Below are positions 29,901 to 37,327 of a stretch of 64,000 nucleotides of DNA, in pieces. The position numbers were made by a program, and so were the translations under genes. The stretch spans positions 62,001 to 126,000 of the forward strand of contig JADMKE010000017.1 of NCBI GenBank assembly GCA_018780035.1, in the 5' to 3' direction. The stretch comes from Candidatus Sericytochromatia bacterium. Its GTDB lineage: Bacteria > Cyanobacteriota > Sericytochromatia > UBA7694. Each line of letters opens with the position of its first letter. Within the stretch, counting starts at the first letter, position 1. Under the pieces are notes generated by a model that was not told the DNA's origin, searched no databases, and saw nothing but the letters and a program-made list of their open reading frames with translations.

Positions 29901-31265
29901 AAAATTCAGGGCTACCGCATTGAGCTGGGGGAAATTGAAAGCTGTCTGCGGCAACACCCCCAATTGGCAGATGTTTTGGTCACGGCTCCTTATCAGGGAG
30001 ATAAATTGAGCCAACGCAGTCTCTGCGCCTATTACCTGCCCCGTGAGCCCATCTCAGTGTCTGAATTGGAAAATTATCTTTCGAGCCGTTTACCGGCCTG
30101 GATGGTACCTCACCAATGGCTGGCCCTAGAGACCTTTCCCCTCAACAGCAGCGGCAAACCCGATCGCAAACAATTGCCAGCGATTGCTTCCCCGAGGATC
30201 CTGGCTGCGACTTCCACTGCCCAAAGCCAAACCGAAGCCCAACTCAAAGGCCTGTTTTACGAAGTCCTGGCTTTGGAGATCAACGACCCCGAAGCGGATT
30301 TATTGGGTTTGGGGGTCAACTCAATCGATTTAATCCGCTTGGGCAATCGCCTGCAGCAGGAATTTGGCTTTGCCCCCGGTGTCGGGGAGATGTTCCAATT
30401 GCGCAGTCTGCGCCAATTGGCCCAGTATTATTACGCCCAGCAAACGGCGCCCTCTCATGCTCTGCTGCCCACAGGCAGCACCGCCAAGCCGCCCGTAAGC
30501 GCAGTGATGCTGGAACGCTTCAGCGAGAAAAAACTGCCCCCGCGAGAACCGCAAGGCCCGCCAACAGAGTTCGAAAGCCCTCAAGCTCCCCCCGCGAGTG
30601 AAAACTGGCAAAGCACCCGGCATTTTTTGCCCGAAGCACTCAAGCAGGCCCAATTGTCCGAATTGTTGTCGGTTTTAGCCGAATACGCTGGCCCCCAGGG
30701 CCCACGTTATCTCTACCCCTCAGCGGGCGGGGTCTATCCGCTTTTGGTCTATCTCCAGGTGGCTCCCGGACGCATCGACGGGCTCGCTGGCGGGTTGTAT
30801 TTTTATGCCGCTCACAGGCACCAATTGGTCCAACTCAGCCCAGAGGGCCCCCCTTTGGCCGAATTGCATTTGCCCAATAGCTTGGCCATGGCCCAAGCCT
30901 CAGCATTCAGTCTCTATTTGGTGGCAGACTTGGCGGGAATGATGGCCCGCTATGGCAGCGATGCCCGCGACTATTGCCTGATTGAGGCCGGAGCAATGGT
31001 GCAATTGCTGCGCGAACAGGCAGCGCGAAGCGGTCTGGGTCTCTGCTCGGTCAGCCGGATAAATGCCGCCCTTTTACAAGCCCCTTGCGCTTGGCAAGCG
31101 GGAGATGAATGTCTGCACAGTTTGGTGGGGGGTCTGCCAGATCTAACGCTTACAATCGGCGGAGCCCCAGAGAACGTTTCACAGGCTGCCACCCTGCCCC
31201 AAATCAAGGAGGCTCAAAACAACGAAGCTCAAAACAACGAAGAATGGGAAGAGTGGGTGTTTTAA
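20970..31265 (+). CDS. Hybrid PKS-NRPS megasynthase, KS-AT-ACP-C-A-PCP-Cy-A-PCP-Ox
   Basis: KS: DTACSSA, HGTGTPLGDP, IGHLEAAAG. AT: GTSMGE. ACP: GIGSLVGMEL. C: HHIVADG. A1: FTSGTSGQPKAVKVTH. PCP: FFALGGHSLLAVQ. Cy: DALIADATS (DxxxxDxxS). A2: FTSGSTGQPKGVMIAH. PCP: LGVNSIDL. C-terminal Ox/SagB-like: YLYPSAGGVYP and DYCLIEAGAMVQ. Approximate borders: KS 20970-22240, AT 22570-23480, ACP 23740-23960, C 24000-25360, A1 25440-26930, PCP 27020-27230, Cy 27290-28560, A2 28680-30170, PCP 30220-30430, Ox 30600-31200. Confidence 0.93.
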   Translation: MSHPPIAIIGMACRFPGGESPEAFWELLHSGTNAVKPIPPERFELQSPHYAGQLSELGGFDPDFFGVTPTEAACMDLQQRLMLELGVEALLDAGQPSENLRGKKVGVFIGVSSVDYTHTQLQGLDQVNMYTITGAATSVIANRLSYFFDFHGPSLVIDTACSSALTALHLALQSLSNGQAEMALVGGVNILLSPLLQQGFEEAQALAPDGKCKTFDAAADGMVRGEGAGLVLLKPLAQAQVDQDRIYAVICGSGLSQDGQTNGLSAPSPAGQRRSLQAACADAEIDPAQVVYVETHGTGTPLGDPVEARALGEVYGQARLNSALPPLKMGSVKTQIGHLEAAAGIAGLIKASLSLYHRTLPPSLHFQTPNPHIPFAKWHLQVVSQTQPLDLSMSELKASSPESSPALVGVSAFGFGGTNVHVLLAAAPQNPAPDQANIHTEGQILAANESSNLLLLPLSAHSQAALAQRAADLCAWLDTQPKLRSKDLQYSLAMRQTQGHYRAGLVFDSHADLQRGLKHLASEPEPGLKILKKSARKLVFLFSGMGSQEKGMGQQLLREPVFVARLDEVDAALGPLTGFSVREAVEKGYQDSPEIVQPVLFALQLALFALWQSWGLRPDALIGTSMGEISAACAGGWLKLEDAARILVKRIGLLKAVVGSGAMGIIGLSAEAVQTRLEAHQEPELWIAGLNGPELTVVSGQEQALERFLKVLQAEKIFARRVKGADAPSHSPLMEALKTPLLDAIAGIQPETGHTPVYSTVNPSENPQTDFGPDYWWQNLRQAVQLLPAFEKRLANGETVFVEISPHPVLTAGLLGVSDSSHLLPSLRRDIPTARPLFESLGTLYSLGFDVNWQTLIAPHPSLLSLPLYPWQRLPFWLPRSEMAQPLNKAHPVLSPLATRLKSHLEQEQIHVPGLSTDSHSREGLIRQLQVELATALRLDAALLNPSEPLKHLGIGSLVGMELFSRLKKKFGVKLPLAQFLQGPSLEEIADMILNGLQAQSPTPERLRPDKLPLSFAQTRFWLLEQLHPQERTHFIPVALEITGPLNIAALRKACQSVIQRHEILRSVYRQDEKGQPFQVVLADPPPCWEVINSVSSDPATLQATLKHHARLPFDWENTPPLRFSLFVLTSETDSKQQPERPPEPDVQRYVLLLSLHHIVADGLSFRVLFQELQAVYTAELLAKQPELPTLAWQYADFALWQREQLEKDPSLKADLAYWQTALMGAPVQTLLQRGLYGENSSTNPVVQNTEIQTPEIQGAQAPFLLPSDTYLALENLAKTSGKSLFSLLLTGFYLLLWKFAESDDLVVGTPVAGRLESETHDLIGPFLNMLPLRVQIDPEQNLHSLLEQVQNQVLLALEHQATPFEQMVEVLQPPRIPGLHPLFQTVLALHGEIGFAPLGECQLRPIELDIGVARFDLAFTLIPEQGALKGSVEYNCQLFDADTIQNLVGLWLSILTELPEWSPSLVLKDWKIPGGKVIGAADGYSQPPSETIPNRLLPMLAGESETLALIDLQAAVPLSWSYTELWQRAEVIAQNLLDLEKSQPETNQPDDTPLVAVCLPRGAQTVAAWLGILLADKAYLPLDPESPPERLLALLQSLNDPILICLPETATALEQVLKLDLKELQPSSSQAPFRTLSPEAPLSRPHPLPESSQTLSNLIFTSGTSGQPKAVKVTHAGMANLIHWHLKTFPSQRGELIPQTAHISFDAAGWEIWSTLAAGATLLFWDRNTLLDPLTLQKALLSKQIQQLFLPTPLAALLLQLPWPENTALKCLRTGGDRLPPFQPEGLPFVVWNHYGPSECSVVACAGPINTLQPGQLPALGQLLPGLKAEILDPQGHLLPWGFPGQLALSGTGLSPGYLHSQSQNKTQIETQIETQSQSYLTGDRLVYLNGQFHFLGRSDRQFKFKGVRIEAAEIEHTLLRHPEVSSAALIPTAQKLWAFYTGSITPSLLKTWLQSQLPTTLVPAMLIQLERLPETERGKVDYLALQAHTLRADSPATESTALSPSLSPSRSKPGQMGLEKRISELWQQLLGQPVNNESDFFALGGHSLLAVQMVMQLRQQTGREIGLHQLFAHPRLADFAKVVAESALSPAPLPQIQPQPERVWAPFELTPVQAAYWVGRQTQMALGGVGAQACLELAVPDLDLDRLERALNRLIHRHPMLQTVISAQGQQQPLQNLPAYSIKCHDLRRGSLKEQAEQRQALRQASLEAVFDPQHWPLFELSVIRQSEGPEGRTGTYLQLRLDALIADATSFLLLGQELETLYRFPDNDLPLLSLNFGDYMRTLAEIRKSPAFVRDQDYWQERLASLPEAPLLPLLTAPEQLKTRHFERLSLHIEAPTWQALKTAAAAYKLTPNSLVLALFSASLSCWSENERFIINLTTFQRLPLHPQVNLLVGDFTSLNLLEIPPRQGLLVDWALQIQQQLWQDLEHSLYSGVEVLRDLRQHDHSGTAPVVFTGLLGQTLPELPLGAELVFAQTQTPQVWLDCQASESAIGLHVNWDYLTDLFPPGLLQILFDTFEQLLRRMADSPAEWQAPLSQKHILGPLNRPDQTPSRLAANATDLNIPAQCLHAACVTQALAHPEAPAVLSPARNLSYAELLSEATALAEHLSEQGLKKAEPVAIVMHKGWEQAVAVLGILLAGGAYLPIEASLPPERITALLELGQCRLALVQSQWPLATRPPLSPTFIPICPPETPLPLPSSAVLQTLLQRCSPEQCAYVIFTSGSTGQPKGVMIAHQAAWNTVAAINQMHNLQPDDRVWGLSSLSFDLSVYDLFGSWAAGACLVLPPADSGREPDRWVASLQAHGITLWNSVPALLQLLLEYLERSPELCFPALRQIMLSGDWIPLSLPERIAARAPQAQIWSLGGATEASIWSNFHPITLPLPEDWNSVPYGKPLPNQRFEVFNAQMEPCPEWVAGELCISGEGLALGYWQDPEKTAERFVLHPETGERWYKTGDRGRYRPGGVLEFLGRRDNQVKIQGYRIELGEIESCLRQHPQLADVLVTAPYQGDKLSQRSLCAYYLPREPISVSELENYLSSRLPAWMVPHQWLALETFPLNSSGKPDRKQLPAIASPRILAATSTAQSQTEAQLKGLFYEVLALEINDPEADLLGLGVNSIDLIRLGNRLQQEFGFAPGVGEMFQLRSLRQLAQYYYAQQTAPSHALLPTGSTAKPPVSAVMLERFSEKKLPPREPQGPPTEFESPQAPPASENWQSTRHFLPEALKQAQLSELLSVLAEYAGPQGPRYLYPSAGGVYPLLVYLQVAPGRIDGLAGGLYFYAAHRHQLVQLSPEGPPLAELHLPNSLAMAQASAFSLYLVADLAGMMARYGSDARDYCLIEAGAMVQLLREQAARSGLGLCSVSRINAALLQAPCAWQAGDECLHSLVGGLPDLTLTIGGAPENVSQAATLPQIKEAQNNEAQNNEEWEEWVF

Positions 31266-31320
31266 CCCTTTCAGCTTGGACTGCAGGGAAACCCTAAAGC
31301 ACCACCCTAAATGCGCAACC

Positions 31321-31938
31321 TTAAAAGGTCACAGGGAAGGGCAATTGCAGGGGGGCATTTTCATCAAAAGGATCTTCTTCGAGCTGATCTTTGGGCAGTG
31401 GGGCCGAATCCGCACCCTGCAAAGATTTTTGATATTGGTAATCACGCCAGGCCATGGTCACATTCCCAGCAGCAGCTCCAGAGACCAGCCCGGTAATGGC
31501 CCCCATGATCACCTTGCCTTTGCTCGGGGAAAAAGCCAGGGCCTGCAAGGCACCAACTGTTGCACCCGTTAATCCCCCCAAAACGGTTCCTGTCGTGCGG
31601 TCGGAGGCAAACGAAGCGGCCACAACAGCTCCACTCGCACCAGAAAAAACGCCCTGAATACCCCCCACTTTGGCTTTATTGATCGTGTTCAGCGGTTTAT
31701 TGAGAAATTGCGAGACGGCGATTGCCGTCCCGGTTCCTGCAGCACCGCCAATCATCGAACCCAAAAACGTGTTCTTGAGCCAGGGATGTAATTCAGAGTC
31801 TGGGGCAGGCCCTTCGGCAGGGGGTGAAACCTTTGCCTGTTCAGAAATTTTTTGCACAGACGGCACCACTGACTGAGGGGCTTTTTTACCCGCCAGCTCA
31901 TAGGCAAAATTGGCATCAAGAATTTGAATTTGAGTCAT
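31321..31938 (-). CDS. Glycine-zipper-rich hypothetical protein
   Basis: GSMIGGAAGTGTAIAV, TGTVLGGLTGATVGAL, IMGAITGLVSGAAAG. Confidence 0.55.
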   Translation of the reverse strand: MTQIQILDANFAYELAGKKAPQSVVPSVQKISEQAKVSPPAEGPAPDSELHPWLKNTFLGSMIGGAAGTGTAIAVSQFLNKPLNTINKAKVGGIQGVFSGASGAVVAASFASDRTTGTVLGGLTGATVGALQALAFSPSKGKVIMGAITGLVSGAAAGNVTMAWRDYQYQKSLQGADSAPLPKDQLEEDPFDENAPLQLPFPVTF

Positions 31939-32034
31939 CTGCCGCTCCGCAAGAAGGATAGGGGTTTATCTTGAGAGCAGCAGTTGAGCTGACGCTATTC
32001 AACATACATTTAACAGAAGAGGGTCCCAACGGCG

Positions 32035-32217
32035 TTAGACGTCGTTTAAGAGATCATCAAGATCTTCTGTCTCTTTGAGTTGGTTAATATCCAGCATAAA
32101 GGTGCCAGTTTCATCCAACATATCCTCTTGGGAAGAGCTCTGTTTTTCTTCGGCTTTGGGCTGCACTTTGGCCTGGTCTTTGTTTTGGCCGACTTTTTTA
32201 AAGAGTTTATCGAGCAT
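32035..32217 (-). CDS. Small charged hypothetical protein (60 aa)
   Basis: Open frame with acidic C-terminus LKETEDLDDLLNDV; sits in a gap between larger genes. Confidence 0.35.
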   Translation of the reverse strand: MLDKLFKKVGQNKDQAKVQPKAEEKQSSSQEDMLDETGTFMLDINQLKETEDLDDLLNDV

Positions 32218-32346
32218 AAATCCATCCTGAAACTGAGTTGGTATAAAAAGTCCACAGCTTCATTGTACCAAAATATCCGGTGTATAATCTTAAGCGTTCG
32301 GGCGATCAGCCCGGATTCAGAACCAGATTTACCCAAGGAGCCACCC

Positions 32347-33447
32347 ATGTCTGATCTTTTGTGTTTTGCCTGGGGCCTCGGCCTGCGTCGCCGCCGGGGC
32401 AATACCACCCTGGATGTCCTCTTTCCGGCCCTGTTTCTGGGCAGCAGTCCTCTGGCACAGGCTTTAAACAAAGCAGATTGGCTCAGTCCCGGTCAGTTTC
32501 GGCGCTTTGAAGCCCAACAAATCAATGAATTGCAAGCCCTTTTAAAAGATTTTCCGGCCAGTGCTGAAGCAGAACGGCTGCGGCCGCTCTTAGAGGCCCT
32601 TTCAGTCCAGGCCAGTCCTTCGGTATATAGTGAATTGGATTTGGGTTTTTTCGCGATCTCAGGCCCAGACCAAGCGGTAGAAACGGCCGAAGAGGCCTAT
32701 TTTAAACTGCAATTGATCTCGCAACGCCTGCTTCAGCCCCACGGTGTCAAACTCGATGGGGCCTTTAAAGCGCTTAGCAATTTGGCGTGGACCGACCAAG
32801 GGCCAATCTTGCCCGAAGATCTGGAAAGTGTCAGGCTCAAGTCTTTGTTGGCAGGCAAACCGCTGATCGTCAGCCATGTAGACAAATTCCCCTATTTGGT
32901 CAATTACCATGTACCCAGTGGGGTGCGTATTGCCTCTGGCAGCCAGGTCCGCCTGGGGGCCTATTTGGGTGAAGGCACCACCGTTATGCAGGCCGGTTTT
33001 GTCAATTTTAATGCGGGAACAGCAGGTGTCGCAATGGTCGAAGGCCGCATTTCGGCGGGGGTTTTTGTCGGAGACAAAACAGATGTGGGTGGTGGGGCCT
33101 CAATTATGGGGACCCTCTCAGGCGGCAATAATCTTGTCATTTCGGTTGGCACGATGTGTCTGCTTGGGGCCAATTCCGGCACGGGCATCTCCCTGGGCGA
33201 TGGCTGCACCCTGGCTGCAGGGCTGTATTTAACCGCCGGCACCAAAGTCAGTCTCTACGATGGCGATGGCCAACCTGTAAATGCGGCAGGAGAAAGTGTG
33301 GCCCCCGGTCAAAACCGGGTCAAGGCCCTGGAGCTTTCAGGACGCGGCTATCTGCTCTATTACCAAGATTCCACAACGGGTGAAGTGATCTGCAAACCCA
33401 ATCCGCGCACCATTGCACTCAATCCTGAGCTGCACAGCCACAATTAG
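32347..33447 (+). CDS. dapD: Tetrahydrodipicolinate N-succinyltransferase (DapD-type left-handed beta-helix)
   Basis: SGVRIASGSQVRLGAYLGEGTTVMQAGFVNFNAGT...MVEGRISAGVFVGDKTDVGGGASIMGTLSGG. ATG 32347 is preferred over 32080; a TATAAT at 32283-32288 lies upstream. Confidence 0.85.
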   Translation: MSDLLCFAWGLGLRRRRGNTTLDVLFPALFLGSSPLAQALNKADWLSPGQFRRFEAQQINELQALLKDFPASAEAERLRPLLEALSVQASPSVYSELDLGFFAISGPDQAVETAEEAYFKLQLISQRLLQPHGVKLDGAFKALSNLAWTDQGPILPEDLESVRLKSLLAGKPLIVSHVDKFPYLVNYHVPSGVRIASGSQVRLGAYLGEGTTVMQAGFVNFNAGTAGVAMVEGRISAGVFVGDKTDVGGGASIMGTLSGGNNLVISVGTMCLLGANSGTGISLGDGCTLAAGLYLTAGTKVSLYDGDGQPVNAAGESVAPGQNRVKALELSGRGYLLYYQDSTTGEVICKPNPRTIALNPELHSHN

Positions 33448-33451
33448 CGCT

Positions 33452-34270
33452 ATGGCACGCATTTCTCTGCACGATGTGGATCAAATTGCAGAATTTCTTT
33501 GCCAAGACAAAGGCCTGCATCTCTACAGTTTGGGAGACCTCGACCCCTTTTTCTGGCCCCAAACCCTCTGGTATGGTTGGGAAGAGCGTGGCGAAAACAG
33601 CACAAGCGGTAAACTCACAGCCCTGGTTCTGGTCTACCTGGGCCAGAGTCTGCCGACGGTCTTGGCCTTTGGTCAGCCCACCTCAGCGCTGAGGGCCTTG
33701 CTCGAAAGTCTGATCCCGCTGCTGCCAGCGCGCTTTTATTTGCACCTGAGCGCGGGCCTGCGCCCATGTTTGGAGCCTGCCTACCAGCTCAACTCCCACG
33801 GAGAACACAGCCGCATGGTGCTGGTCAAACCTGAAAAACTGCAGGTTGCATTGGCCCAACACAAAAACCTGTCTGTGGTGCGCAACCTCGATCACCGCGA
33901 TTTAGAGGCCATCCTGGACTTGTACCAGCGCAGCTATCCGGGCAATTGGTTTGATGCCCGCATGTTGGAAACAGGCATGTACCGGGGCATTTACCAGGAT
34001 CAAGTGCCGGTGAGTATTGCAGGCATTCACGTCTACTCACCCAGCTGGAAAGTCGCAGCCCTGGGGAATATCACCACCGATCCCCAGGTGCGGGGCCAGG
34101 GATTGGGCAGTTTAACCACAGCAGTGCTCTGCAACGATTTATTGCAAAGTGTGGATTTGATCGGGCTCAATGTCAAATCCGACAATTTGGCAGCCCTGGC
34201 CTGTTATCACAAGCTGGGATTTGTGGAAACGGGCAAATTTGAAGAATTTGATCTGGAGCTTAGCCGCTAA
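33452..34270 (+). CDS. GNAT-family N-acetyltransferase
   Basis: AALGNITTDPQVRGQGLGSLTTAVLCNDLL and LNVKSDNLAALACYHKLGF. Confidence 0.85.
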   Translation: MARISLHDVDQIAEFLCQDKGLHLYSLGDLDPFFWPQTLWYGWEERGENSTSGKLTALVLVYLGQSLPTVLAFGQPTSALRALLESLIPLLPARFYLHLSAGLRPCLEPAYQLNSHGEHSRMVLVKPEKLQVALAQHKNLSVVRNLDHRDLEAILDLYQRSYPGNWFDARMLETGMYRGIYQDQVPVSIAGIHVYSPSWKVAALGNITTDPQVRGQGLGSLTTAVLCNDLLQSVDLIGLNVKSDNLAALACYHKLGFVETGKFEEFDLELSR

Positions 34271-35186
34271 AGGCGATTAAGACGTTTTCCATGCCGTATT
34301 CATATTTGCGGGTTTCAAGTGCTTTGGCCAAACGGCTGCGGGAGATCACCCGGTTTTCACCCCCGGCAGTGCCAGGATCATCCACCACCACCGAACCGTC
34401 GTTGCGCACCTCTTTGACCACGGTAAAATGCCCTTGAGAGAGCGAGTTAAAGCCAGAAGTGAGCAAAATCAGCTTCTCCCCTCTCGCCAGTCGATTGCGC
34501 ATTTCACTGGTCACGCTGTCCACATTTGAAGTGATCAAGCGGGTATCGTAGCTGATGTATTTGCCTTTTTCACTGGCGGTACGTTTCACCGCTTCTGCCA
34601 CCTGTTTGGTTGTCAGCGCAAAGGCATCGCCGCCGTAGCCAATCGGTGCACCAACCAAACGACGCAATTGCTGCATCGTGGGGGGATAAATGCCAAATTG
34701 TTTGAGCACCATTGAAGCGGAGGCGGGTCCACAATTGGCATCGGCTTCGCGCGAAGTCCCTGTTCTGCCAATCTCTTCAAATTGGTAGGTAAAAGTATCT
34801 TTGAGGGCCTGCCAACCGCGCTCTAAGCCAGCCAAAACAGGTGCGGGAACGATATTTCTGAGCGGCGGCAAACTGATTTGATCCAGTGGCCCCAAGAGCC
34901 GCGAGACCAAACTGAACTGACTTTGGTCTACCCGCGTCAGCGGGGAAGGGGTGACAGGTCTGAGCAAAGGAGCAGCAGGCAAGGAGCGCGAAACCGGCAA
35001 TGTTGTAGCGGTTGCAACAGGCCCCTGCAGGGTTGGCAATGCTGGCAAAGCCGGCAGCGCAACAGGCCCGGGCTTGTGAAAGAGTTGGCCGGGTGCGTTT
35101 AAGACTGTGGAAGGCGCTGCAGGCAGGGGAAAGCTCATAACAAAATTATAGCCCCAAAATGCAAAAACCTGACCTCCTGGGGCCAA
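34260..35186 (-). CDS. Papain-like/C39-like peptidase-fold protein with Pro/Ala-rich N-terminus
   Basis: ADANCGPASASMVLKQFG (Cys), QGHFTVVKEV (His), VVDDPG (Asp). The start is probably the internal MSFPLPAAPS. Confidence 0.6.
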   Translation of the reverse strand: MAPGGQVFAFWGYNFVMSFPLPAAPSTVLNAPGQLFHKPGPVALPALPALPTLQGPVATATTLPVSRSLPAAPLLRPVTPSPLTRVDQSQFSLVSRLLGPLDQISLPPLRNIVPAPVLAGLERGWQALKDTFTYQFEEIGRTGTSREADANCGPASASMVLKQFGIYPPTMQQLRRLVGAPIGYGGDAFALTTKQVAEAVKRTASEKGKYISYDTRLITSNVDSVTSEMRNRLARGEKLILLTSGFNSLSQGHFTVVKEVRNDGSVVVDDPGTAGGENRVISRSRLAKALETRKYEYGMENVLIAFSG

Positions 35187-35204
35187 ATATTGGGGCTTAA
35201 TATT

Positions 35205-35396
35205 TTAAACGCGCACATCCACGAGGCTGCTGCCTGAGGCTTCAATCAAAGAGATGGCTGCGGCTCCTTGTTGGGCCTGAATTTCTTGTGCTTTTGCAGC
35301 CACGGCAATGGCTGTTTTGTCCAAGGTCGCGTTTCTTTCAATCACAGCTTGAACAAGATCCAATGAAGGTGAAGAAACAGAAGAGAGTGCATCCAT
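35205..35396 (-). CDS. YjfB-like putative motility protein
   Basis: 63 aa, ends SGSSLVDVRV; length and C-terminus match the YjfB family. Confidence 0.5.
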   Translation of the reverse strand: MDALSSVSSPSLDLVQAVIERNATLDKTAIAVAAKAQEIQAQQGAAAISLIEASGSSLVDVRV

Positions 35397-35536
35397 GCAA
35401 GTTATGCCTACTTTCTAGTTGGGGCTGATAAGCAAGATTATAACATCTGCGCCCATTTTTTGTTGGTTTTTGCTGTGCAAGCCCCTTTCCACTGGTTATA
35501 ATCCTGGCATATGCCCTGCAAAACAAGGAATTTTTC

Positions 35537-36238
35537 ATGCCTATCGAAGCCCTGCTCCCCTTGGTGACCATTGGTGGAACCCTGCTCCTGGTAATCACAG
35601 GTTTGCTCAATTTTTCGGTCTTTTTACGCCAATTGCGCGCTTCGCTGGCAGGCTTAGAAACTGCCCGTGAAGGGTTGGATACAGCCCGTTTGCAATTGGA
35701 GAGTGCCCGCTTACAACCGGAAATACAATTGGTTCAGCGGGCCATGTTTGAAACCTCTGAACACCTCAAAATCCTGGTTGAGAGGCCCTATTTGCGGCCC
35801 TATTTTTATGAGAGCCAGCATTGGAGCCCTGAAGATGGCGTCAGCCGGGATGAGGTGCTGGCCATGGCCGAATTGTTGCTGAGCAATTTTGCCTCAGCAA
35901 TTATACATTCTGGGGCCTTTCCCCAATACCCTGTGCGAGGCGTGGAAGAGACCCTGCGTTTTCATCTGCGTCACAGTCCGATTTTGCGGGAGTTTTTGCT
36001 GACGGGGTTTGAACGCTTTCAATTGGCAGGTTTTGCCCTGCTCTGTTTAAAAAACGACAGTAAAGCAGAGATCGAAGCCGATTTGCTGCACTTGATTGCA
36101 GCCCCGGATCTAGAGCCCCGTGAAAAAGCCCGACGCGAGCGTTTTTTACATTACCTGCGCAACAGTGAGCAGGTTGAACCGGTTGCCTTGGCCAAATACA
36201 GTTTGGAGAGCGTCAGACACCCCCAAATTATGGGATAA
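35537..36238 (+). CDS. Hypothetical protein with one N-terminal TM helix and coiled-coil-like segment
   Basis: LLPLVTIGGTLLLVITGLLNF, then LETAREGLDTARLQLESARL. Confidence 0.5.
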   Translation: MPIEALLPLVTIGGTLLLVITGLLNFSVFLRQLRASLAGLETAREGLDTARLQLESARLQPEIQLVQRAMFETSEHLKILVERPYLRPYFYESQHWSPEDGVSRDEVLAMAELLLSNFASAIIHSGAFPQYPVRGVEETLRFHLRHSPILREFLLTGFERFQLAGFALLCLKNDSKAEIEADLLHLIAAPDLEPREKARRERFLHYLRNSEQVEPVALAKYSLESVRHPQIMG

Positions 36239-36270
36239 TAGTCGCCATATTGCAATCCGGAGCACAGTCT

Positions 36271-37281
36271 ATGAAAGCCCTATTGGCCCATTCTTTGCCC
36301 GAGTTAATCGGTCAAACCCCCGTTTTAAAGGTTCCCAGCCTGAGCCAGCTCAGCGGCTGTGAAATCTTGATCAAATGTGAATATTTTAATCCAGGGGGCT
36401 CGATCAAAGATCGGGCGGCCTGGCAAATGGTGCAAGAGGCCCTGGCCAGTGGTGCGCTCAAACCCGGCATGACCATTGTCGAAGGCACCGCAGGCAATAC
36501 AGGCATTGGACTGGCGATCGCCGCCAAAGCCGCTGGCTGCAAAATGCGGGTGGTCATGCCCAGAGGCCAGGCCCTGGAAAAAGAGCGGATGATCGCTTTA
36601 CATGGTGCCGAATTGACCTTGGTAGACGCCGTGCCTTTTGCCAACCCAAACCATTTTTATCACACGGCCCGACGGATTGCCGAAGAAAATCCCCAGACCT
36701 ATTGGTGGGCCAACCAATTTGAAAACCTGGCCAATTTCCGTGCCCATTACCAGGGCACAGGGCCTGAGATTTGGGCCCAGACGGAGGGCCGTCTTGATGC
36801 CTTGGTCTCTGCCGCTGGGACGGGGGGCACTATTGGCGGCTGCTCGGCCTATCTCAAAGAGCAAAATGCCCAAATTGAAGTGGTCTTGGCCGACCCCGAA
36901 GGTTCGGGGCTCTGCCATTATGTGCGCACAGGTGAGTTCAAAACCAGTGGCAGCTCCATCACCGAAGGCATTGGCATTATGCGCCTGGTGCAGAATTTTG
37001 CCCAAGCGCGTGTCGACAGCGCCCTGACGATTACAGACCAGGCCTTAGTGGATGTAGCTGCCTACGTGCGAGAACACGACGCGCTGATTTTGGGTAGCAG
37101 CTCGGCTCTGAACCTGGCTGCAGCACTGGAAACAGCCCAGCGTCTGGGGCCCGGACATCGTTTGCTGACCTTTGCTTGTGATTTGGGCGAACGCTCGTAT
37201 TCCAAACTCTATTCCCCCGAGTTTTTAAGCAGCAAAGGCCTGATCTTTGAGCCCAAACGTCTGGAAAGCAGGTTTGCTTAA
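36271..37281 (+). CDS. cysK: PLP-dependent cysteine synthase-family protein
   Basis: CEYFNPGGSIKDRAAWQM (PLP Lys), EGTAGNTGIG, SAAGTGGTIGG. Confidence 0.85.
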   Translation: MKALLAHSLPELIGQTPVLKVPSLSQLSGCEILIKCEYFNPGGSIKDRAAWQMVQEALASGALKPGMTIVEGTAGNTGIGLAIAAKAAGCKMRVVMPRGQALEKERMIALHGAELTLVDAVPFANPNHFYHTARRIAEENPQTYWWANQFENLANFRAHYQGTGPEIWAQTEGRLDALVSAAGTGGTIGGCSAYLKEQNAQIEVVLADPEGSGLCHYVRTGEFKTSGSSITEGIGIMRLVQNFAQARVDSALTITDQALVDVAAYVREHDALILGSSSALNLAAALETAQRLGPGHRLLTFACDLGERSYSKLYSPEFLSSKGLIFEPKRLESRFA

Positions 37282-37327
37282 GCAAATGTTACAATGCCTA
37301 AACTTTGTTGAATCTAAGAGGTAGACG

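Noticed and set aside
37273-37286. Palindrome TTTGCTTAAGCAAA at the cysK stop as a regulator site
   Set aside because: It overlaps the last codons and stop; with no other copy noticed it may be chance.
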